Positions 9,006 to 16,361 are shown, counted from the stretch's first letter. The stretch is DNA of 52,289 nucleotides from an uncultured bacterium (GCA_949840775.1 CATKXO010000018.1:1-52289), one strand, 5' to 3'. Notes: generated by a model not told the origin, from the sequence alone. Numbers and translations: made by a program.

Positions 9006-9466
9006 AGCTTTTTGGACAGCCACAGGCTGGACAGGAAAAAGACAGCGGTGTAGAAGAAGACCACTCCAGTCAGGGCGTAGTAGGCCTCCATGCTCAGGGG
9101 CAGGACGATGAACAGGGACAGTACTACCCCGAAAATGGTGAGCCCTCCCGCAATCTGGGCGGCGGAGCGGGTGATGTGCAGTTCCCGCTCGTCGGTCTCC
9201 TTGATTTTCGCCCTCCGCTGGGCCTGGGGGTGGGTCATCAGATACTGGGTGCGGACCAGCAGAACCAGCGCCCCGGCGGTGATGCCGCTAGCCGCCCCCA
9301 GATAGAAGCCCTGGGCGTGGTCGGACAGATGGCTGTCCGGCACCAGGAAAAACCAGCAGGCGAAGCCCACCAATCCAATGGACAGCAGTCCAATGGCCGC
9401 CCAGCGGCGCTGCTTCAGGGATTTTTTATAGTCTCCGCTCCCTGTCAGCATTGTTTTGATCAGCAT
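9002..9466 (-). CDS. Small four-helix membrane protein, D-E-R-motif paralogue 4
   Basis: 154 aa with about four hydrophobic segments (residues ~22-42, 52-70, 105-125, 130-148). Between helices 2 and 3 a charged loop carries KIKETDERELHITRSAA, matching the D-E-R-N loop of the three upstream membrane proteins (9566-10822), so all four look like paralogues. The function is unknown. Proteins of this shape commonly sit beside small Xre regulators in Firmicutes, as here. A repeat element (9489-9569) separates it from the upstream gene, and its stop overlaps the next gene's GTG. Confidence 0.75.
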   Translation of the reverse strand: MLIKTMLTGSGDYKKSLKQRRWAAIGLLSIGLVGFACWFFLVPDSHLSDHAQGFYLGAASGITAGALVLLVRTQYLMTHPQAQRRAKIKETDERELHITRSAAQIAGGLTIFGVVLSLFIVLPLSMEAYYALTGVVFFYTAVFFLSSLWLSKKL

Positions 9467-9488
9467 AGATATTATCTCCTTTATCCTT

Positions 9489-9569
9489 GTAGGGGCCGCC
9501 GCCCTCGGCGGCCCGCATAATTGGCTGCATTTTTTAGGAACGGCGGGCCGCCCAGGGGGCGGCCCCTAC
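9489..9569. repeat. Dispersed 81-bp element, family A, copy 2
   Basis: GTAGGGGCCGCC left end and GGCGGCCCCTAC right end, 81 bp, as in copy 1. The right end carries the TAG stop codon (9566-9568, minus strand) of the upstream membrane-protein gene. It lies inside the operon. Confidence 0.88.
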
Positions 9570-9982
9570 ATCCGTTTATTCCACCGGTGGATGTTAATCA
9601 TATAGAAGGTGCAGTGGAGCACGATGACCACCGACACCGCCACTCCCCACAGGCCGCCCACGAAAATCTGGATGACCATGAAGGCCGCCCACAGCATGTA
9701 CAGCGTCCAGTACCAGGAGGACATGGCCGCCTTCTCCCGGATGGCCACATTGCGCTCGTCGTGCTCGCCCCGCTCATACTCCTTCTGCTGTTCCGGGGAC
9801 CTATGGATGCAGCTCAGGGCGATGCCCACTGCCCCGAAGCCCATCAGCATTCCGCCCAGGGTGTACAGGGCCAGGAGAATCGGTTTCGGGGCCCGCTCGC
9901 CCAGCAGAAAGGCGGCGAGAATCAGCGCCCAAGCCGCTGCAAACATTACATAGGGGAATACTTTTTTCAGTTGATCTCTCAT
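9566..9982 (-). CDS. Small four-helix membrane protein, D-E-R-motif paralogue 3
   Basis: 138 aa. Start taken as the ATG at 9982 (MRDQLKKVFPYV), which has gaggtg six nt upstream; a GTG three codons earlier is less well placed. Four hydrophobic segments surround the loop YERGEHDERNVAIREKAAMS, which shares D-E-R-N and a following alanine pair with its neighbours. The gene ends HRWNKRM and then TAG, and that TAG is the first triplet of the inserted family A element, so the native C-terminus may have been longer. Function unknown. Confidence 0.75.
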   Translation of the reverse strand: MRDQLKKVFPYVMFAAAWALILAAFLLGERAPKPILLALYTLGGMLMGFGAVGIALSCIHRSPEQQKEYERGEHDERNVAIREKAAMSSWYWTLYMLWAAFMVIQIFVGGLWGVAVSVVIVLHCTFYMINIHRWNKRM

Positions 9983-10000
9983 TGCTAACACCTCACAGTC

Positions 10001-10417
10001 TTAATATTTCTTGGTCAGATGCCGGTGGATGCCCTCATAGATCAGCCAGCGGACCAGGTAGAGCCCAAGCACCGGGAGGTAGACAGGCCAATCGACCTTT
10101 ATAACGAACGCAAGGATGATAATGCCCGCCATGAACACAACGGTCTCCCCCTGCCAGCACAGCCAGGAGGCCCGCTCCTGAAGCATTACGTTCCGCTCGT
10201 CCCGCTCCTCCCGGTCCACCCGTTTCTGCGCCTCCTCGGGCATATTCAGGTAGATATTCCGCCGCATGGTCAGCCCGGTCAGGCTCCCGATTCCTATGGC
10301 GATCAGCATCCCGGCGGGCTCATCCCAGGTGATGAGGAGCAGAAGCACCCCCGCCGCCAAAATTGCGGCGCTCAGATACCATTCCCACTTTTTCGGTTTA
10401 TGTTTGGGTTTTTTCAT
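10001..10417 (-). CDS. Small four-helix membrane protein, D-E-R-motif paralogue 2
   Basis: 138 aa, ATG at 10417 with aaggaggt 6-7 nt upstream. A basic N-terminus (MKKPKHKPKKWEW) precedes two hydrophobic segments, the loop VDREERDERNVMLQERASWL and two further segments. The loop is closest to that of paralogue 1 (REARDERNLMLQDRAAW), pointing to a tandem duplication. It is separated by 12 bp from the preceding gene and about 18 bp from the next, so it is co-transcribed. No enzymatic motif is visible. Confidence 0.78.
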   Translation of the reverse strand: MKKPKHKPKKWEWYLSAAILAAGVLLLLITWDEPAGMLIAIGIGSLTGLTMRRNIYLNMPEEAQKRVDREERDERNVMLQERASWLCWQGETVVFMAGIIILAFVIKVDWPVYLPVLGLYLVRWLIYEGIHRHLTKKY

Positions 10418-10429
10418 GCCGGCACCTCC

Positions 10430-10822
10430 TTAATATTTCCGGTTCATCCACCAGCGGGTCAGGAAAAACAGCCAATAGCGGAGAATGATGATCCAATAGA
10501 TAACATAGCTGATTGTGTCCAACTCTGTAAACAAACTGACAGCAATCCACCCGACGATCCAAAGTACGTTTTCGACCTTCCGGCAAAACCAGGCCGCCCG
10601 GTCCTGAAGCATCAGGTTGCGCTCATCCCGCGCCTCCCGGTCCAGCTCTTCGGGGGTGCCCTTTGTCACCTCCAGCATAAACATCCAAATGCAGAGGACA
10701 AGCCCCAACACCACGACAACGATTTGCGGCACATAATAACGGTGTATCCCTGCGCCGCAAACCAAAAGGGTTATGCAGGCAATCAGCTCTTCCCGCAGGG
10801 GTTTGGCTTTTCTCTCGTTCAT
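10430..10822 (-). CDS. Small four-helix membrane protein, D-E-R-motif paralogue 1
   Basis: 130 aa. The ATG at 10822 overlaps the regulator's stop codon (ATGA), so the two are translationally coupled. Hydrophobic segments lie at about 12-30, 33-50, 85-103 and 105-122, with the charged loop REARDERNLMLQDRAAWF in between. It is the first membrane gene after the Xre regulator. Function unknown; the layout recalls regulator plus small membrane protein pairs linked to stress or peptide immunity, but that link is only an analogy. Confidence 0.78.
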   Translation of the reverse strand: MNERKAKPLREELIACITLLVCGAGIHRYYVPQIVVVVLGLVLCIWMFMLEVTKGTPEELDREARDERNLMLQDRAAWFCRKVENVLWIVGWIAVSLFTELDTISYVIYWIIILRYWLFFLTRWWMNRKY

Positions 10823-11025
10823 GTCGTCTCCTCCTCTTCAAACAGGAATACCTCCTCGATGGTCAGCCCGAAATACCTTGCAATTTTGTGGGCCAGCAGC
10901 AGGGAGGCGTTGTACCGGCCGCTCTCCAGAGAGATGATGGTCTGCCGGGTGACATCCACCCCGTCGGCCAGCTCGGCCTGAGAGATTTTCCGCGCCTTGC
11001 GCAGCTCCGCGATTCGGTTGGTCAC
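10819..11025 (-). CDS. Xre-family helix-turn-helix regulator, 68 aa
   Basis: A single HTH domain (RIAELRKARKISQAELADGV, then TRQTIISLESGRYNASLLLA, then IARYFGLTIEEVFLFEEEE) of the YgzD-like short Xre class that binds DNA as a dimer. The start is the GTG at 11025, preceded by aaggaggtgg; a longer open frame upstream only reads through a repeat. It heads the four-paralogue membrane operon and overlaps the next gene by four bases. The promoter immediately upstream holds a palindrome and repeated half-sites, suggesting autoregulation. Confidence 0.88.
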   Translation of the reverse strand: MTNRIAELRKARKISQAELADGVDVTRQTIISLESGRYNASLLLAHKIARYFGLTIEEVFLFEEEETT

Positions 11026-11048
11026 CGGACCACCTCCTTCCGAATGAT

Positions 11049-11100
11049 GTAAAGTGCGCTTTACTATTTGGAGTATAGCACGCTTTACATTTTGTGTCAA
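11049..11100 (-). promoter_or_regulatory. Promoter and operator of the Xre/membrane-protein operon
   Basis: On the minus strand TTGACA (11095-11100) and TATACT (11072-11077) are 17 bp apart. A 16-bp near-palindrome GTAAAGTGCGCTTTAC sits at 11049-11064 around the start point. The half-site CTTTAC recurs at about 11083 and 11106, 23-24 bp apart, so three copies on the same face cover the promoter. Confidence 0.75.
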
Positions 11101-11124
11101 GGGGGCTTTACATTTTTGCGTAAA

Positions 11125-11265
11125 AAAAGCCTCCCTTCGCAAAGGGAGGTGGCATCCGCGAAGCGGATGACGGAGGGTTTTCTCCTGTAGAGTGCATAAC
11201 TCCTTCGAGAGAAAACCCCCACCCGGCTTCGCCGGGAGCCCCCTTCGCAAAGGGGGCTCCTTTCA
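11125..11265. repeat. GC-rich intergenic repeats, family B-like
   Basis: Two back-to-back units: GCCTCCCTTCGCAAAGGGAGG with CATCCGCGAAGCGGATG, and GAGCCCCCTTTGCG-type with CCCGGCTTCGCCGGG, separated by GGTTTTCTCC and its inverse GAGAAAACCC. They resemble the elements at 4587-4744 and lie between ilvD's end and the Xre promoter. Confidence 0.7.
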
Positions 11266-11277
11266 TTGCAGTCGGGC

Positions 11278-12939
11278 TTACCCCAAAATCGCACCCTTGT
11301 CGGCGGAGGACACCATTTTGGCGTAGCGGGCCAGGTAACCGGTCTTAATCTTTGGCTCAGGGCAGGCCCACATGGCCCGGCGGGCAGCCAGTTTATTCTC
11401 CGGGACAACCAGGTTGATGGTGTGGGAGGGGATATCAATCATGATCGTATCCCCCTCTTCCACCAGGCAGATGGGGCCACCGGAGGCCGCCTCAGGGGAG
11501 ACGTGGCCGATGGAGGCGCCCCGGGTAGCCCCGGAGAACCGGCCGTCGGTGATGAGGGCCACGTCCTTGTCCAGCCCCATGCCGGCAATGGCGGAGGTGG
11601 GGTTGAGCATCTCCCGCATACCGGGTCCGCCCTTGGGACCCTCGTAGCGGATGACCACCACGTCTCCCGCCACAATCTTGCCGGCGTAGATGGCTTCGAT
11701 GGCCTCCTCCTCGGAGTTGAACACCCGGGCGGGACCCTCGTGCCGCATCATCTCCGGGGCCACGGCGGACTGTTTCACCACGCAGCCGTCAGGGGCCAGG
11801 TTGCCCTTGAGGACGGCGATGCCACCGGTCTTGGAGTAGGGGTTGTCGATGGGCCGGATCAGGTTGTGGTCCCGGTTGACCACGCCCTCCAGGTTTTCCG
11901 CGATGGTCTTGCCGGTGCAGGTGGGCAGGGAGGTGTCAATGAGCCCGGCCTTGGCCAGTTCGGCCATGACGGCGTAGACGCCGCCGGCCCTGTCCAGGTC
12001 CTCCATATAGGTGTCGCCGGCGGGGGCCAGGTGGCACAGGTTGGGAGTCTTGTCGGAAATCTCGTTGGCCATGTCGAAGGACAGTTCAATGCCGCACTCG
12101 TGGGCGATGGCGGGCAGGTGGAGCATGGTGTTGGTGGAGCAGCCCAGGGCCATGTCGATGGTCTCGGCGTTGTGGAAGGCGGCCTTGGTCATGATGTCCC
12201 GGGGGCGGATGTTTTTCTCCACCAGCTCCATAATCTTCATACCGGCGTGCTTGGCCAGCCGCAGCCGGGCGGAGTACACGGCGGGGATGGTGCCGTTGCC
12301 CCGGAGAGCCATGCCGATGGCCTCGGTGAGGCAGTTCATGGAGTTGGCGGTGTACATCCCAGAGCAGGAGCCGCAGGTGGGGCAGGCGCTGTTCTCATAC
12401 TCCTCCACCCCGGCCTCGTCCAGCTTGCCGGCGTAGTAGGAGCCCACCGCCTCGAACATGTGGCTCAGGCAGGTGCGGCGGCCGTCGTTCAGCGTCCCGG
12501 CCAGCATGGGCCCGCCGGAGACGAAGATGGTGGGCACGTTCACCCGGGCCGCCGCCATGAGCAGGCCGGGGACATTCTTGTCGCAGTTGGGGATCATCAC
12601 CAGGCCGTCGAACTGGTGGGCCATGGCCATGGCCTCGGTGGAGTCGGCGATGAGGTCACGGGTGACCAGGGAGTATTTCATTCCCACATGGCCCATGGCG
12701 ATGCCGTCACACACGGCGATGGCGGGGAACTCCACCGGGGTGCCCCCGGCGGCCCGAATCCCGGCCTTGACAGCCTCGGCAATTTTGTCCAGATTCATGT
12801 GGCCGGGGACGATCTCGTTGTAGGAGCAGACCACACCAATAAGAGGCTTTTCCAGCTCCTCTTTCGTGTAGCCCAGGGCGTAGAGCAGGGAGCGGTTGGG
12901 GGCGGCGGGGACTCCTTTTTTCACAACGTCAGAGCGCAT
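11278..12939 (-). CDS. ilvD: Dihydroxy-acid dehydratase
   Basis: Dehydrates 2,3-dihydroxy-isovalerate and 2,3-dihydroxy-3-methylvalerate to the 2-oxo acids, the third common step of valine/isoleucine synthesis. 553 aa, the usual length. The Fe-S ligand cysteines appear in [18 protein letters not shown] and [29 protein letters not shown] is the C-terminal active-site motif. The ATG at 12939 has ggagg 8 nt upstream. Unlike the other ilv genes it lies 25 kb away, divergent from a FadR-type regulator, with a matching operator over its start, so it has its own control. Confidence 0.95.
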   Translation of the reverse strand: MRSDVVKKGVPAAPNRSLLYALGYTKEELEKPLIGVVCSYNEIVPGHMNLDKIAEAVKAGIRAAGGTPVEFPAIAVCDGIAMGHVGMKYSLVTRDLIADSTEAMAMAHQFDGLVMIPNCDKNVPGLLMAAARVNVPTIFVSGGPMLAGTLNDGRRTCLSHMFEAVGSYYAGKLDEAGVEEYENSACPTCGSCSGMYTANSMNCLTEAIGMALRGNGTIPAVYSARLRLAKHAGMKIMELVEKNIRPRDIMTKAAFHNAETIDMALGCSTNTMLHLPAIAHECGIELSFDMANEISDKTPNLCHLAPAGDTYMEDLDRAGGVYAVMAELAKAGLIDTSLPTCTGKTIAENLEGVVNRDHNLIRPIDNPYSKTGGIAVLKGNLAPDGCVVKQSAVAPEMMRHEGPARVFNSEEEAIEAIYAGKIVAGDVVVIRYEGPKGGPGMREMLNPTSAIAGMGLDKDVALITDGRFSGATRGASIGHVSPEAASGGPICLVEEGDTIMIDIPSHTINLVVPENKLAARRAMWACPEPKIKTGYLARYAKMVSSADKGAILG

Positions 12940-12987
12940 AAATGTAACCTCCAAAAATTTTCTCATAAGTTGTCTGATTACTATTGA

Positions 12988-13029
12988 ATTGTATGACAAT
13001 ATGATATATCATAGAGAAGCAGAAGTCAA
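12988..13029 (-). promoter_or_regulatory. ilvD promoter with FadR-type operator
   Basis: For ilvD (minus strand) TTGACT (13024-13029) and TATCAT (13001-13006) are 17 bp apart. ATTGTATGACAAT at 12988-13000 fits the FadR-subfamily GntR operator pattern TNGTNNNACNA exactly and lies just downstream of the -10 box. A perfect 14-bp palindrome TATGATATATCATA (13000-13013) abuts it. Confidence 0.75.
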
Positions 13030-13049
13030 GAGAAATTTGAGGTGTTTTT

Positions 13050-13730
13050 ATGGAAAAGCAGAGCTTGTCCCAGCAGACTGCCCGGAGGCTGTACAATTTG
13101 ATCGCGGCGGAGAAAAGGCTGCTCCCTGAGGAAAAACTGCCCAATGAGCTGGAGCTGGCTCAGGAGATGGGGGTGAGCCGGGCTACCCTGCGGGAGGCCA
13201 TCCGGGAGCTGGCAACCCAGGGCGTGCTGGAGGTCCGCCGGGGCCGGGGCACTTTTGTGTCCCGGCGGGTGGGGGAGATCAACGACTTCGGCTTTTCCGC
13301 CCTGGACCAAGTGCGGGGCCAGCTCCGGGACTTGTTTGAGCTGCGGGCCGTTTTTGAACCGGAAATGGCCGCCCTAGCCTGCCGCCGGGCCACTCCCGAG
13401 GAGCTGGCGGACATTCTGGCTCAGGGGGAGCGGGCAGCCGCCGCTATCCGGGCGGGAGAGGACCGCACCCAGGCCGACCGGGATTTTCATGCCGCCATCG
13501 TCCGGGCTACCCACAACGAGTTCATGACACGCCTGCTGCCCATTATCAGCCAGGCGGTGGAGACCGCTATCGTCTCTGGCGACCACGGGGGGCGTCTGGC
13601 GGAGTACACCCTCCGGGACCACGCCCTGCTCATGGAGTTCTTTGCCAAGCGGGACCCTGAGGGCGCCCGGTGCGCCATGGCCGTCCATATGCGCCATGCT
13701 ATGGATGAGATGAGGCTTGAGAATGATTGA
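13050..13730 (+). CDS. FadR-subfamily GntR transcriptional regulator (FCD domain)
   Basis: 226 aa. A winged helix occupies residues ~1-75 (SRATLREAIRELATQGVLEV, RRGRGTFVS). An FCD ligand domain follows from ~90 to 220, where the aspartate and histidines in RDFHAAIVRATHN, TLRDHALLMEF and VHMRHAMDEM fit the usual metal/ligand pocket. Effectors of this subfamily are small organic acids. It is divergent from ilvD with a matching operator between them, so it probably represses ilvD and itself, perhaps in response to a branched-chain pathway acid; that effector is a guess. ATG with gaggtg upstream. Confidence 0.9.
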   Translation: MEKQSLSQQTARRLYNLIAAEKRLLPEEKLPNELELAQEMGVSRATLREAIRELATQGVLEVRRGRGTFVSRRVGEINDFGFSALDQVRGQLRDLFELRAVFEPEMAALACRRATPEELADILAQGERAAAAIRAGEDRTQADRDFHAAIVRATHNEFMTRLLPIISQAVETAIVSGDHGGRLAEYTLRDHALLMEFFAKRDPEGARCAMAVHMRHAMDEMRLEND

Positions 13731-13993
13731 ACTCTGATATTTTGCAAAATTCTCTGTATTGCCCAAATTTTTGGAGGCGTTTTTTCCTCGCCAAAAAACA
13801 GACTTGTGTCACGACACTTACGCGGCTCCGGACGCTGCAAAAAGCGGAGGAAATCCGGGAAAATGCGGCGGTTGTGTGTCAAAAAGTTGCGGCGGTAGAC
13901 GGATGGTAGATGCCCGAAAATGCAAACCCCCGGCGGCTCCCTGTGGGACAGGGAACTGCCGGGGATTTTGGTAGACGTTTGGTAGACTTGCGT

Positions 13994-14197
13994 TTACAGG
14001 CCGGCGACTTCGTAGACCAGAGAGCGGAAGTCCTCGCAGCTGCCGCTGCCGTCGATGATTTCACCAGAGCCTCCCAGTTGTTGATGGATACCGGGGGCCA
14101 GCTTCCACCGGAAGCCGAAGGGGTTGATGTCCCGCATAATCCGCAGGACATTGTAGTTGTCCACCTCCACCTGAGCCAGGAAGTTTCCGCTGTACAC
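13994..14197 (-). CDS. Possible small protein or gene remnant, 67 aa
   Basis: A GTG-initiated frame beginning MYSGNFLAQVEVDNYNVL and ending DFRSLVYEVAGL. Its composition is protein-like (aromatics, balanced charge) but the frame stays open about 50 bases further upstream, there is no clear ribosome site, and it begins downstream of a terminator. I do not recognise a family. It may be the 3' end of a decayed gene. Confidence 0.3.
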   Translation of the reverse strand: MYSGNFLAQVEVDNYNVLRIMRDINPFGFRWKLAPGIHQQLGGSGEIIDGSGSCEDFRSLVYEVAGL

Positions 14198-14232
14198 CAG
14201 GCTAAATTCGCCGTTTTTCCCGCATATTACAA

Positions 14233-14276
14233 AAAACCGCCGAAAGCCCTATGTTTCAAGGACTTTCGACGGTTTT
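14233..14276 (-). terminator. Terminator of the lysis cassette
   Basis: The arms AAAACCGCCGAAAGCC and GGACTTTCGACGGTTTT form a ~15-bp stem with a T-run on the minus strand, 48 bp after the last cassette gene. Confidence 0.75.
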
Positions 14277-14323
14277 GTCTGCACGTCTGTCTTGTCAACG
14301 TAAAAATGGATACTGATTGAAGC

Positions 14324-14629
14324 TCAAACCGGCGGGCTGTTCCCGCCAAAGTCCTGGGCCTTAGCGGCCTCGTAGGTGATGCCGCCCCTGCGGTGGTCGG
14401 ACTTGGCCATGCTGAGATAGTTAGAGCACACCACCCCGTGGGCGGTCCAGGGCAGACCCACCATAGCGGTGAGCCAGGGCAGGGCCCCGGCGTAGCCGGT
14501 GCGGATACAGTAGGCGGCCAGCAGCAGCCCGCCCACTGTCACCACCCACAGCAGCGCCCGGATATCGGCGATCAGCTGCTTGGAAAACTCCGGCTCCCGC
14601 CCGCCGGCCTGACGCCTCCCCCGCCTCAT
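14324..14629 (-). CDS. Small membrane protein of the lysis cassette, 101 aa
   Basis: The start ATG at 14629 overlaps the endolysin stop (ATGA). A basic N-terminus (MRRGRRQAGG) is followed by two hydrophobic segments (about 28-48 and 52-68) and a polar tail. Its position after holin and endolysin suggests an accessory lysis protein such as a second holin or antiholin, but no family motif is recognised. Confidence 0.6.
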   Translation of the reverse strand: MRRGRRQAGGREPEFSKQLIADIRALLWVVTVGGLLLAAYCIRTGYAGALPWLTAMVGLPWTAHGVVCSNYLSMAKSDHRRGGITYEAAKAQDFGGNSPPV

Positions 14630-15420
14630 GCCAGACCGTACCGCCTGGCAAAGGCATACAGCAGCTGGGCCGCCTGTTCCCGGGTCAGCAGGTCCTCCCA
14701 CATGTAGTTGGGCTGGCCGTCCGGTCCTGCACTGCCGCCAGCAAAAAGCCCCTGCTCCACCACAAACCTCCGGGCCGCCTCGCTCCAGGCCCCGCAGTCA
14801 TTGTCCCGCAGTTCCTGCCGGTACTCCCCCATGGCGGCGGCAAACATCGCGTTAAATTTCTCCTGGGTCATATCTTCCTCCTTGTTGTAATCCCTGGCGT
14901 CGATGAGCCAATATTGCTTCACTTCCCGGCGGAACGTGTCCGGGTCGCCGTTGAGCCGCTTGTCCTTGGTGCTGGCCGGGTCGTTGATGCGGATTTTGGC
15001 GTTCCAGTCCCACACCAGGACGTAGTGCCCGCCGCTGGTCCAGGTGCCCGGCCCCATCAGGGCAACAGCCCAGCAGCCATCCCTGATGTACTCCTTCACC
15101 CGGTCGTGAATGGAGTGGTCCGGTTTGTTGTGCAGGGAGCTGCCCAGCATCTGCCGGCACTCGATGCCAAAAGCCCGGAACTGGGGCACAAAGTAGCTGT
15201 AGTAGGTGCCCTGGTTCAGGGCCTTGTAGCCGTGATCTACGGACCACTTGCAGGCGTCCACGGGGGTAAAGGTCCGGCCGGTCAGGGTCTCAATGGCCAT
15301 GGCCGCCGCCGTGGGGCCGCAGCCGCTGCCCCCGATGGTGGCGCTCTCCCCCTTCACCCGGTAGGGCAGGGACTTCCACCGCTTGTCCGTCTGCATATAG
15401 ACGGCGGGGCGCTTATTCAT
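14626..15420 (-). CDS. C39-like peptidase endolysin, 264 aa
   Basis: The N-terminal ~170 residues form a papain-like C39-type fold: the nucleophile motif GSGCGPTAAAMAIETLTGR (Cys ~34), the histidine in SGGHYVLVWDW and the aspartate in INDPAS. This is the arrangement of clostridial phage endolysins that cut peptidoglycan stem peptides. The C-terminal ~75 residues (WSEAARRFVVEQGLFAGG, LTREQAAQLLYAFARRYG) resemble an SLH-like wall-binding unit. No signal peptide is present, consistent with export through the adjacent holin. It overlaps the holin by 8 nt upstream and the small membrane gene by 4 nt downstream. Confidence 0.8.
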   Translation of the reverse strand: MNKRPAVYMQTDKRWKSLPYRVKGESATIGGSGCGPTAAAMAIETLTGRTFTPVDACKWSVDHGYKALNQGTYYSYFVPQFRAFGIECRQMLGSSLHNKPDHSIHDRVKEYIRDGCWAVALMGPGTWTSGGHYVLVWDWNAKIRINDPASTKDKRLNGDPDTFRREVKQYWLIDARDYNKEEDMTQEKFNAMFAAAMGEYRQELRDNDCGAWSEAARRFVVEQGLFAGGSAGPDGQPNYMWEDLLTREQAAQLLYAFARRYGLA

Positions 15421-15661
15421 CCCGCACCGCCCCCGCCGCCGTCTTGACCTCCTCCACGGCCTTTTTTGCCGCTGCCTCGTCCACCTTGCCCTCGGTGATG
15501 ATGTAGGCCACCACGGAAGACACGGACACCACCGCCCCCGCCACGCTGGACATGGTGCCCTCGTCCAGCCCGAACACCATGGCCAGGCCGGTGACGATAC
15601 CCGCCACCGCCGCCCACAGTTTCCGGGAACTCAGCTTCCGCTTCCAGTCGATTGTTGTCAT
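15413..15661 (-). CDS. Phage-type holin, 82 aa
   Basis: A charged N-terminus (MTTIDWKRKLSSRKLW), two closely spaced hydrophobic stretches (AAVAGIVTGLAMVFG and VAGAVVSVSSVVAYIIT) and a charged C-terminal tail with Lys/Glu repeats fit small two-helix phage holins. Holins assemble in the membrane and release the endolysin encoded next. The ATG is preceded by ggaataggtgaat. No structural phage gene accompanies the cassette, so it is a remnant or a domesticated lysis/secretion module. Confidence 0.78.
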   Translation of the reverse strand: MTTIDWKRKLSSRKLWAAVAGIVTGLAMVFGLDEGTMSSVAGAVVSVSSVVAYIITEGKVDEAAAKKAVEEVKTAAGAVRDE

Positions 15662-15711
15662 ATGTATTCACCTATTCCTTTCTGTCCGGGCTTGACCGCC
15701 CTCTATACTAT

Positions 15712-15775
15712 CCCTGCGCAGCCTGTAGTTTGTTGCACGAAGACGTACAACTAACTACCAAAGGCCCTGCGCAGC
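15712..15775. repeat. Long inverted repeat framed by direct repeats
   Basis: A 34-bp inverted repeat (15725-15758, arms GTAGTTTGTTGCACG and CGTACAACTAACTAC around AAGA) is framed by two direct copies of CCCTGCGCAGC at 15712-15722 and 15765-15775. CTGCGCAG is itself a perfect palindrome. It lies between the holin start and the HPr terminator. Confidence 0.75.
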
Positions 15776-15780
15776 AAAAA

Positions 15781-15815
15781 ACAGCCCGGGAATGCATAAG
15801 CATTTCCCAGGCTGT
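15781..15815 (-). terminator. Terminator after the HPr gene
   Basis: ACAGCCCGGGAATGC and GCATTTCCCAGGCTGT pair around ATAA; on the minus strand a TTTTTTGC tail follows. It ends the HPr transcript. Confidence 0.75.
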
Positions 15816-15851
15816 CATTTTGCGCCTCTTGATATGGCCTATTGGTATCCC

Positions 15852-16112
15852 TTACAAATTATTTTTGAAGAGCCACTCCATCGTACCCGCATTTGTTTCT
15901 TCGTTTCCGCCGTCGACAGATACGGAGACCGTATCCCCCTTTCTGATATTCAGCCCCATCACAGCCAGGACTCTGGTGGCGAGGGTAGGCTCGCTTCCAC
16001 TTCTCCCGATGGTGATGGTGCTGTCAAGGGCTTTGGCGGTCTTGGCCAGCAGACCGGCGTGGCGGGTGTGTATACCCACAGGGGTGGTAATGGTGTATTC
16101 AAATGTCGTCAT
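15852..16112 (-). CDS. HPr-like phosphocarrier protein, 86 aa, without regulatory Ser46
   Basis: HPr carries phosphate from EI to PTS EIIA domains. The active-site loop is VGIHTRHAGLL: His15 and Arg17 are present, but the usual Pro18 is His. In the regulatory helix, aligning the conserved VM-L-I-KG residues places Arg where HPr kinase would phosphorylate Ser46 (TLATRVLAVMGLNIRKGD). It could therefore pass phosphate but not serve CcpA-linked catabolite repression, the opposite of Crh. ATG at 16112 with aaagga upstream; own promoter and terminator. A canonical ptsH probably exists elsewhere. Confidence 0.85.
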   Translation of the reverse strand: MTTFEYTITTPVGIHTRHAGLLAKTAKALDSTITIGRSGSEPTLATRVLAVMGLNIRKGDTVSVSVDGGNEETNAGTMEWLFKNNL

Positions 16113-16218
16113 AAAGATCAATCCTTTCCAAAAACGCATATATTGTCTAAAAACAAGGAAGAGAAAGAGTTATTTGCACTTTTTGCTCTCCATATGTTCC
16201 CGTCCTTGTATGGCGCAA

Positions 16219-16247
16219 ATATTACCACGATGGATTTTTGCCGTCAA
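16219..16247 (-). promoter_or_regulatory. Promoter of the HPr-like gene
   Basis: On the minus strand TTGACG (16242-16247) and TAATAT (16219-16224) are 17 bp apart, giving a leader of about 100 nt with no obvious strong structure. Confidence 0.65.
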
Positions 16248-16361
16248 GGAACAAAATAAACAATATTTTCCACGCAAATGAAAAAAGGACAGGAGGATTG
16301 AACAGTGAGACCGGGCAGCCTTTTACAGTAGCAGCCTTGCGGCTGCTGCATGTGTCCCGGG

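Larger units (their letters stand above)
13731..14323. other. Gene-poor region with hairpins and possible phage remnant
   Basis: About 590 bp without a confident gene. It holds a GC-rich hairpin with outer arms CCCCGGC/GCCGGGG and inner arms CTCCCTGT/ACAGGGA at 13928-13964, four nearby GGTAGA repeats (13892-13989), a low-confidence short reading frame (13994-14197) and a terminator (14233-14276). It looks like the eroded edge of a prophage. Confidence 0.5.

Noticed and set aside
11266-12987. A 573-codon plus-strand frame opposite ilvD
   Set aside because: An exact shadow of ilvD, low-complexity Gly/His/Val product, no ribosome site.
13751-13900. A tyrosine integrase remnant suggested by the GGTAGAC repeats beside the lysis cassette
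   Set aside because: No catalytic integrase motif could be read in any frame; kept only as a gene-poor region note.
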